9,352 nucleotides of DNA from an uncultured Collinsella sp. (lineage in GTDB: Bacteria; Actinomycetota; Coriobacteriia; Coriobacteriales; Coriobacteriaceae), in the NCBI GenBank assembly GCA_900541025.1, contig UQIL01000045.1:1-9352 (forward strand). The letters run 5' to 3'. Below the pieces are notes generated by a model. That model had not been told where the DNA came from, made no database searches, and worked only from the letters and a program-made list of their open reading frames with translations. This document shows positions 4,491 through 9,352 of this stretch, piece by piece (within the stretch, counting starts at the first letter, position 1; each line of letters opens with the position of its first letter). Position numbers and translations under genes: made by a program.

Positions 4491-6092
4491 ATGGATCAAA
4501 GCAAGCCTTCGTTCTTTATCACGACGCCCATCTACTACGTCAACGCCGATCCGCACCTGGGCACGGCTTATTCCACCATCATCGCCGACGTTCAGGCTCG
4601 CTATCGCCGTTCCGCCGGCTATAACGTCAAATTCCTGACCGGCATGGACGAGCACGGCGAGAAGGTCGCCGAGGCCGCAGCCAAGCACAACATGACGCCG
4701 CAGGAGTGGACCGATAGCCAGGCTCCGCACTTCAAGGAGCTTTGGAGCAAGCTCGAGATTTCCAATGATGATTTCATTCGCACCACCGAGCCGCGCCAGC
4801 ATCATGCCGTGCAGTACCTGTGGGAGCGCATGAAGGAGTCTGGCTACCTGTATAAGGGCAGCTACGACGGCTGGTATTGCGTGCCTGACGAGACCTACTT
4901 CACCGATACGCAGGTCCAGAAGGGCGACGAGGAGTACGGCAGCGTCGGCCAGCACCTGTGCCCCGACTGCCACCGTCCGCTTGAGCGCGTGCAGGAGGAG
5001 TCCTACTTCTTTAAGCTTTCCGCCTTCCAGGACAAGCTGCTTAAGCTCTATGACGAGCATCCCGACTTTGTCGAGCCTGCGTTCCGCATGAACGAGGTTC
5101 GCAGCTTTGTCGAGGGCGGCCTTAACGACCTTTCCGTGAGCCGTACGAGCTTTGACTGGGGCATTCAGGTCCCGTTTGACGAGGGTCACGTGACCTACGT
5201 GTGGTTCGATGCGCTGCTCAACTATATGACGGCCGTCGGCTACGGTGTCGACACCGACGAGGCGCGCGCCGAGCTGGCCTATCGTTGGCCTGCGCAGTTC
5301 CACATCGTGGGCAAGGATATCATCCGCTTCCACTGTGTCATTTGGCCGGCCATGCTCATGGCCATTGGCGAGGCCCTGCCCGAGCACGTCTTTGCCCACG
5401 GCTTCCTGACCGTGCGCAACGCCGAGACCGGCAAGGCCGAGAAGATGTCCAAGAGCCGCGGCAATGCCATCGCTCCGCAGGACGTCATCGACATGCTGGG
5501 CGTCGAGGGCTATCGCTACTACTTTATGACCGACGTGGTGCCCGGCACCGACGGCGCCATCAGCTTCGAGCGCATGGAGCAGGTCTACAACGCCGACCTG
5601 GCCAACAGCTGGGGTAACCTCATCTCGCGTTCACTCAACATGAGCGGCAAGTACTTTGACGGCTGCGCTCCGGCTAAGCCTGCGTCTGCCGACGCGTTCG
5701 ACAACCCGCTGGCAAAGATTGCCGATGGTCTGGTCGAGCGCTACATGACCAAGATGGACGTGCTCGATTACGGTGGAGCTAAGGACGAGGTCATGGAGCT
5801 CATCCACGCCGCCAACCACTACATCGAGGACTCCGAGCCCTGGGCGCTTGCCAAGGACGAGGCCAAGGCTGACGAACTGGCATTTGTGATCTACAACCTG
5901 CTCGAGGCCATCCGCATTGCTGCTCACCTGCTGATGCCGCTCATGCCCCAGACTTCTATCGAGGCTCTGCGCCGTCTGTCCTGTGAGGGCGAGGCCGCGA
6001 GCGACGACCTCAAGGGCATTTGCACTTGGGGCCTGCTTGCCGGCGGTCAGCCCGTCGAGAAGGGCGATCCGCTGTTCCCGCGTCTGGCGTAG
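4491..6092 (+). CDS. metG: Methionyl-tRNA synthetase (class I)
   Basis: This enzyme charges tRNA-Met with methionine in the cytoplasm. The class I signatures are clear: PHLGTAY (21-27, the HIGH motif) and KMSKS (318-322), with FLTGMDEHGEK (48-58), GWYCVPDETYF (127-137), WFDALLNYM (238-246) and GKDIIRFH (274-281). In the connective domain a single CPDC (157-160) could bind zinc, perhaps with Cys130. The anticodon-binding helical domain covers about 365-495. At 533 residues the protein ends right after the core (LFPRLA) and lacks the C-terminal EMAP-type tRNA-binding domain of longer MetRS enzymes. The start is set by GGAGG at 4477-4481, nine bases before the ATG. Confidence 0.98.
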   Translation: MDQSKPSFFITTPIYYVNADPHLGTAYSTIIADVQARYRRSAGYNVKFLTGMDEHGEKVAEAAAKHNMTPQEWTDSQAPHFKELWSKLEISNDDFIRTTEPRQHHAVQYLWERMKESGYLYKGSYDGWYCVPDETYFTDTQVQKGDEEYGSVGQHLCPDCHRPLERVQEESYFFKLSAFQDKLLKLYDEHPDFVEPAFRMNEVRSFVEGGLNDLSVSRTSFDWGIQVPFDEGHVTYVWFDALLNYMTAVGYGVDTDEARAELAYRWPAQFHIVGKDIIRFHCVIWPAMLMAIGEALPEHVFAHGFLTVRNAETGKAEKMSKSRGNAIAPQDVIDMLGVEGYRYYFMTDVVPGTDGAISFERMEQVYNADLANSWGNLISRSLNMSGKYFDGCAPAKPASADAFDNPLAKIADGLVERYMTKMDVLDYGGAKDEVMELIHAANHYIEDSEPWALAKDEAKADELAFVIYNLLEAIRIAAHLLMPLMPQTSIEALRRLSCEGEAASDDLKGICTWGLLAGGQPVEKGDPLFPRLA

Positions 6093-6134
6093 AGACCGCG
6101 CGAGCGCCATATCGGCAATTTGCTGTTTGGATGT

Positions 6135-6170
6135 AAGGGCATGGCCGCAACGGTCCATGCCCTTTCGTTT
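6135..6170 (+). terminator. Intrinsic terminator after metG
   Basis: GGGCATGG (6137-6144) pairs with CCATGCCC (6155-6162). Inside, CCG/CGG pairs around a CAA loop with a single bulged T, and AA/TT extends the base. TTTCGTTT follows. It separates metG from rsmA, so rsmA needs its own promoter in the short gap to 6190; I could not identify one with confidence. Confidence 0.85.
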
Positions 6171-6202
6171 CAAGACGCCGCCATCATGCTAAGGAGGCAA
6201 CC

Positions 6203-7063
6203 ATGACAACTTCGCCTTTGGCAAACCCCACGGCAACTAGGGAGCTGCTGGAGGAGTTTGGCCTTGCGACCAAGCATCGCCTGGGCCAAAACTTTCTAAT
6301 CGACAACCATGTGATCGTGCGTATCTGCGAGCTTGCCGAGCTTGCAGGTGACGAGCGCGTACTCGAGGTGGGTCCGGGTTGCGGTACTTTGACGCTTGCG
6401 CTGCTGCAGGAAGCGGCGTGCGTCACGTCGATCGAAGCAGATCCCGAGCTCGAGCCGGTGCTCGACGCCCACGCCGCCGACTATGCCAACTTCCGCTTTA
6501 TCATGGGCGACGCGCTCAGGGTGACGCCGGAGCAGATTGAGCAGGCTGCGGGCGGTGAGCCCACGGTATTTGTCGCGAACTTGCCCTATAACGTGGCGGC
6601 GACGATCATCCTGCAGTTCTTCCAGACGATGCCGGCGCTCAAGCGTGCCGTCGTCATGGTGCAAAAGGAGGTTGCCGATCGCATTGCCGCAGTGCCGGGC
6701 AACAAGACCTATGGCGGCTATACGGCAAAGCTCGGCCTGTATGCGCAGGTGACGGGTCGCTTTGAGGTGCCGCCGCGTTGCTTTATGCCGGCGCCGCACG
6801 TGGACTCGGCCGTCGTGCGTATCGACCGTGTTGACGGCGTGGTGCCCGAGGGGCTCGATCGCGAGTTCGTGGCTCGTGTGATCGACGCTGCGTTTGCCCA
6901 GCGCCGCAAAACCATTCGCAACTCCATGAGCGCCAACGGCTTTGCCAAGGACGTACTCGATGCCGCCTTTGAGGCTTGCGGTATCGCGCCCACTACGCGC
7001 GCCGAGACGCTTGATGTTGCCGACTTTGTCCGCCTGGCCCAGGAGCTAATCCATGATGCCTAA
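6203..7063 (+). CDS. rsmA: 16S rRNA (adenine(1518)-N6/adenine(1519)-N6)-dimethyltransferase RsmA (KsgA)
   Basis: RsmA dimethylates two adjacent adenines in the 3'-terminal helix of 16S rRNA, a late checkpoint of small-subunit assembly; its loss gives kasugamycin resistance. The 286-residue protein shows the family motifs: LGQNFL (27-32), the SAM-binding EVGPGCGTLT (55-64), acidic Glu78 after strand 2, GDAL (102-105), the catalytic NLPYN (126-130), FMPAPHVDSAVV (194-205) and QRRKTIRN (233-240). The ATG is fixed by a full AAGGAGG at 6191-6197, five bases before. Its last 11 bases overlap tatD, so the two form a coupled pair. Confidence 0.98.
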   Translation: MTTSPLANPTATRELLEEFGLATKHRLGQNFLIDNHVIVRICELAELAGDERVLEVGPGCGTLTLALLQEAACVTSIEADPELEPVLDAHAADYANFRFIMGDALRVTPEQIEQAAGGEPTVFVANLPYNVAATIILQFFQTMPALKRAVVMVQKEVADRIAAVPGNKTYGGYTAKLGLYAQVTGRFEVPPRCFMPAPHVDSAVVRIDRVDGVVPEGLDREFVARVIDAAFAQRRKTIRNSMSANGFAKDVLDAAFEACGIAPTTRAETLDVADFVRLAQELIHDA

Positions 7064-7970
7064 TGCCGCACGCGTGACGTTTACCAAGAAAAAGAAGACG
7101 GTCGCCTGCCCCGTGCCCTTGGCACCGCTTGCCGACACGCATGCGCATCTGCTTTCGTTTTGGGGCAAAGAAGTGCCCGAGACGCTCGTGCGCGCCAAAG
7201 CCGCGGGTGTCGACCTGTTGGTGACGATGTTCGACCCCATCGCTGACAAACGCAGCGTGACGGACTATAGCGACTGGCTCGTGCGCGAAATTCTGCCGAT
7301 GCGGGATATCCCGCAGATCAAGTATCTTGCCGGCGTGCATCCGTATGGCGCGCCGGACTATACCGACGACGTTCACGCACAGGTCGTTGCCGCACTCGAT
7401 GACCCCTTATGCGCCGGTATTGGCGAAATCGGCCTGGACTATCACATGGACTATGACGACGATATCGCGCCGGCACCCCATAACGTGCAGATTGACTGCA
7501 TGGCGCGCCAGCTCGAGCTTGCCGTGTGCCGTAACGTGCCGGTGGAGCTGCATCTGCGTCACGAGGACACGGACCATGAGCGCACCTCGCACGTGGACGC
7601 CTACAACGTGCTTCGTGAGGTGGGCGTGCCCCAGGCCGGTTGTGTGCTGCACTGCTTTGGCGAGGACCGCGCCACGATGGAGCGCTTTGTGGAGCTGGGC
7701 TGCTATATCGCCTATGGTGGTGCGGCCACCTTTAAGCGCAACGACGACGTGCGCGAGGCATTTGCGGCAACCCCACTCGATCGAATTTTGTTCGAGACGG
7801 ATTGCCCGTATATGGCTCCGGAGCCCATCCGCGGTCTTGAATGCGAACCCGCAATGATCTCCATTACGGCAAACGCGCTGGTTAACGACCGTGTCGATCG
7901 CACTGGTGAGGACGCCGAAACAATCGCGCAAGCCGCTTGGGAAAATGCCCGCCAACTTTTTCAAAAATAG
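7053..7970 (+). CDS. tatD: TatD family metal-dependent hydrolase / DNase
   Basis: TatD-type proteins are TIM-barrel amidohydrolase relatives with metal-dependent 3'-5' nuclease activity, linked to DNA repair and RNA turnover. The metal ligands are all visible: DTHAH (His30, His32), GEIGLDY (Glu125), PVELHLRH (His167), LHCFG (His200) and FETDCPY (Asp250). At 305 residues it is longer than the usual 260 or so. The extra length is a basic N-terminal extension with TKKKKT (11-16) and an insert around 133-147 and 170-182, rich in Asp and His. Two in-frame ATGs are adjacent (7053, 7056); AGGAG at 7041-7045 serves either. It overlaps the end of rsmA. Exact substrate is unknown. Confidence 0.92.
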   Translation: MMPNAARVTFTKKKKTVACPVPLAPLADTHAHLLSFWGKEVPETLVRAKAAGVDLLVTMFDPIADKRSVTDYSDWLVREILPMRDIPQIKYLAGVHPYGAPDYTDDVHAQVVAALDDPLCAGIGEIGLDYHMDYDDDIAPAPHNVQIDCMARQLELAVCRNVPVELHLRHEDTDHERTSHVDAYNVLREVGVPQAGCVLHCFGEDRATMERFVELGCYIAYGGAATFKRNDDVREAFAATPLDRILFETDCPYMAPEPIRGLECEPAMISITANALVNDRVDRTGEDAETIAQAAWENARQLFQK

Positions 7971-7973
7971 TTC

Positions 7974-8002
7974 TTGCGTTCGCGGTGGCGCTCCGTTATT
8001 CT
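7974..8002 (+). promoter_or_regulatory. Sigma-70-type promoter of tRNA-Leu
   Basis: TTGCGT (7974-7979) and TATTCT (7997-8002) are separated by 17 bp. The predicted start of transcription is near 8009, about five bases before the tRNA. The promoter begins only four bases after the tatD stop. Confidence 0.7.
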
Positions 8003-8013
8003 AATTCCTGCAC

Positions 8014-8100
8014 GCGGGCGTGGCGGAATTGGCAGACGCGTACGGTTCAGGTCCGTATGGGGGCAACCCCATGAAGGTTCAAGTCCTTTCACCCGCACCA
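8014..8100 (+). tRNA. tRNA-Leu (anticodon CAG), CCA encoded
   Basis: A class II tRNA with a long variable arm. Acceptor 8014-8020 pairs with 8090-8096, discriminator A8097, then an encoded CCA (8098-8100). The anticodon stem TACGG/CCGTA (8041-8045, 8053-8057) holds loop TTCAGGT with CAG at 8048-8050. The variable arm is GGGG-GCAA-CCCC type (8058-8072), and the T-arm GAAGG/CCTTT has loop TTCAAGT. One acceptor pair, 6-67, is a C-A mismatch (C8019 against A8091). Confidence 0.95.
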
Positions 8101-8110
8101 TATAAGCATT

Positions 8111-8143
8111 AGGAACCCGACTTTGTTCGGGTTCTTTGTTTTT
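8111..8143 (+). terminator. Intrinsic terminator of tRNA-Leu
   Basis: GAACCCGA (8113-8120) pairs perfectly with TCGGGTTC (8127-8134) around CTTTGT, followed by TTTGTTTTT (8135-8143). Confidence 0.93.
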
Positions 8144-8159
8144 AAGGGACGTTTCTCCT

Positions 8160-8203
8160 GGTCGTAGGGTCTCTTTCCAATTCCTACGACCTTTCGTTCT
8201 TTT
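8160..8203 (+). terminator. Second hairpin terminator after tRNA-Leu
   Basis: A perfect 9-bp stem GGTCGTAGG (8160-8168) / CCTACGACC (8183-8191), with a 14-base loop, is followed by a T-rich run TTTCGTTCTTTT (8192-8203). It is a backup terminator 20-60 bases behind the first, or the terminator of a transcript ending here. The run from here to 8279 is GC-rich with overlapping short palindromes around CTCCGGAG (8225-8232) and shows no gene. Confidence 0.7.
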
Positions 8204-8279
8204 CCGCCGCCGGCACGCGCCGGGGCTCCGGAGGGGCCATTGCGCGGTAACAAGAAGGAGCGTTGGCAAAGGTGGATGA

Positions 8280-9352
8280 GTGAGTGCTTCTGCTTTGCAT
8301 ATCGATGGCCCGCAAGACGCCCGCGGCCCGATGCACGGGCGTCAGTCTTTGCCCAAGGGCCCAATTCTTCACGCCTCGCTTCTGCATGGCGTAGGCTTGG
8401 GGCTTGCTTTTGCGGTATCGGTTTTCTTGGAAGCGCTCATCCTTCCCCAAATGCATATTGGCGCTTTGGAAGTTGTCGGGTGGCAAGTATCCAACGTGGC
8501 CAAATTCCTCACGGCGCTTGTTGTGACGGCCGTGGCCGCAAAGGCTCAAAAGACAATTGAATGTTCTTGGATGCCTGGCGTGGCCATTGCTTTTACCGTC
8601 TGCGGCACCGTGGCGGGCGTTTCCTCCTTGGGGCTAACGGGGCCTCTTTCCTTTGCGCTCTCCATAATGGGCATTGTGGCAATTTGCGCTGTTTCTACTT
8701 TCACGCTCATGGAGTGGATGCTTCGTCTTTCAAGACATGATTCAATTGTTGCCCGCGTTGCTCTGCCTGTTGCCCTGTTCTTCTCCGTTATTCCATTTAC
8801 GCTCGTGTTTTATCTTGAAGAACTGCAGATTTGGCTTTTTGCCCTAGCTGCAGCAGCGTGTTCGTTGTTTTTGCTTCATGTATCCAGCAAGGCCTCCATC
8901 AATCGAACCATTTCCCCCGAGAGGCGTCCCGTTCGTTTGAGGCCGCAAGTGTTTATCGGGCTTGTTGTTTTGATCGCGGCCGGTCGCCTGTCGGAAAACC
9001 TTGTTGTCGCAAACGCGGGTATGGCACTTCCCCTTGGTGTGCTGAGCATTGCCGCAGCGGGTACGGTCATGGTAGCGATGTTCGTCTTGTATCCCGCGAC
9101 AAGCTACGTTAATGCCGCGCGCGTTATCGTTACATTGTTCGTTTTTTCTTACGTAATGGCGGCAATGGATTGGTTCACCGGCAGCGTGGCGGCCTTTCTC
9201 GCGTATACGGCGGGGCGGTTTTTGATTTGCACGCTCATTCTTGCTGGCATTGAGCTCGCTTCTAGCGTAAAGGGATGCTCGCTTCGCGTCATCGCTTGCG
9301 CGTACGCCATTCAGGCAAGCGGAACCGTTTTTGACGCCGTTATTCCTACTTT
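8280..9352 (+). CDS. Multi-pass membrane protein, N-terminal part (probably LuxR-type regulator; 3' partial)
   Basis: The frame opens after a TGA at 8277 and runs to the window edge without a stop: 357 residues visible. GTG 8280 is the first possible start, behind AAAGGTGG (8268-8275). ATG 8331 is the alternative but has no ribosome site; AGAAGGAG at 8253-8260 is a better ribosome site but too far away. After about 30 polar residues there are ten or eleven hydrophobic segments, roughly at 34-56, 73-88, 98-119, 123-144, 157-178, 183-200, 224-243, 250-271, 280-299, 303-326 and 335-356, with a basic loop at 204-222. This resembles the membrane half of the multi-pass proteins with a C-terminal LuxR-type helix-turn-helix that are numerous in Coriobacteriia. 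That domain would lie beyond the window, so the call is an inference. A transporter is the main alternative. Codon use is more T-rich (many TTT, CTT, GTT) than in the housekeeping genes. Confidence 0.6.
   Translation, partial: MSASALHIDGPQDARGPMHGRQSLPKGPILHASLLHGVGLGLAFAVSVFLEALILPQMHIGALEVVGWQVSNVAKFLTALVVTAVAAKAQKTIECSWMPGVAIAFTVCGTVAGVSSLGLTGPLSFALSIMGIVAICAVSTFTLMEWMLRLSRHDSIVARVALPVALFFSVIPFTLVFYLEELQIWLFALAAAACSLFLLHVSSKASINRTISPERRPVRLRPQVFIGLVVLIAAGRLSENLVVANAGMALPLGVLSIAAAGTVMVAMFVLYPATSYVNAARVIVTLFVFSYVMAAMDWFTGSVAAFLAYTAGRFLICTLILAGIELASSVKGCSLRVIACAYAIQASGTVFDAVIPT

Noticed and set aside
3681..5399. A 572-codon open frame on the - strand across rsmI and metG
   Set aside because: It lies fully antisense to two well-conserved genes, has no recognisable domain, and is the expected by-product of GC-rich third positions.
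8240..8560. A 106-codon + frame ahead of and inside the membrane-protein gene
   Set aside because: It overlaps the long membrane-protein frame, is rich in Arg, Cys and Trp with no domain, and ends early.

Overview
The window reads as chromosomal DNA of a high-GC Gram-positive bacterium, most likely a gut member of the Coriobacteriia such as Collinsella. This rests on codon use, strong Shine-Dalgarno sites, a Tad-pilus locus ending beside a DUF192 gene, and a final membrane protein resembling the multi-pass LuxR-type proteins that are abundant in that class. The taxon is an inference; no rRNA or species-specific marker is present. Every gene I can support is on the + strand.

Layout. (1) Positions 1-1176 are the tail of a Tad/Flp pilus cluster: a C-terminal fragment of unknown type, a TadE-like pseudopilin and a DUF192 protein, joined by overlapping stop/start codons. 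(2) Positions 1193-1785 hold a small toxin-antitoxin-like pair: a basic 88-residue protein, then a protein with a C-terminal ribbon-helix-helix, behind a palindrome that could be its operator. (3) Positions 1860-2282 hold tRNA-Phe(GAA) with its own promoter and terminator, followed by a scar. The tRNA 3' end plus terminator is repeated 186 bp downstream. Between the copies lie 119 bp packed with hairpins and carrying an inverted copy of the tRNA T-arm. A separate 48-bp inverted repeat follows.

(4) Positions 2373-3536 are a glycoside hydrolase family 5 relative with its own upstream signals. It has no signal peptide and appears to lack the acid/base glutamate. (5) Positions 3543-7970 are a housekeeping block: rsmI (16S rRNA C1402 2'-O-methylation), metG (methionyl-tRNA synthetase), rsmA/ksgA (16S rRNA A1518/A1519 dimethylation) and tatD (metal-dependent nuclease). 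A strong terminator separates metG from rsmA, and rsmA overlaps tatD. The common theme is translation and ribosome maturation. (6) Positions 7974-8203 hold tRNA-Leu(CAG), with an encoded CCA, a good promoter and two hairpin terminators in a row. (7) From 8280 to the window edge runs a large multi-pass membrane protein cut off by the end of the sequence.

The best candidates for something undescribed are the GH5-fold protein with an altered active site, the tRNA-Phe 3'-end duplication with its hairpin-rich insert, and the small toxin-antitoxin-like pair. I do not see a large novel multi-gene system in this window.
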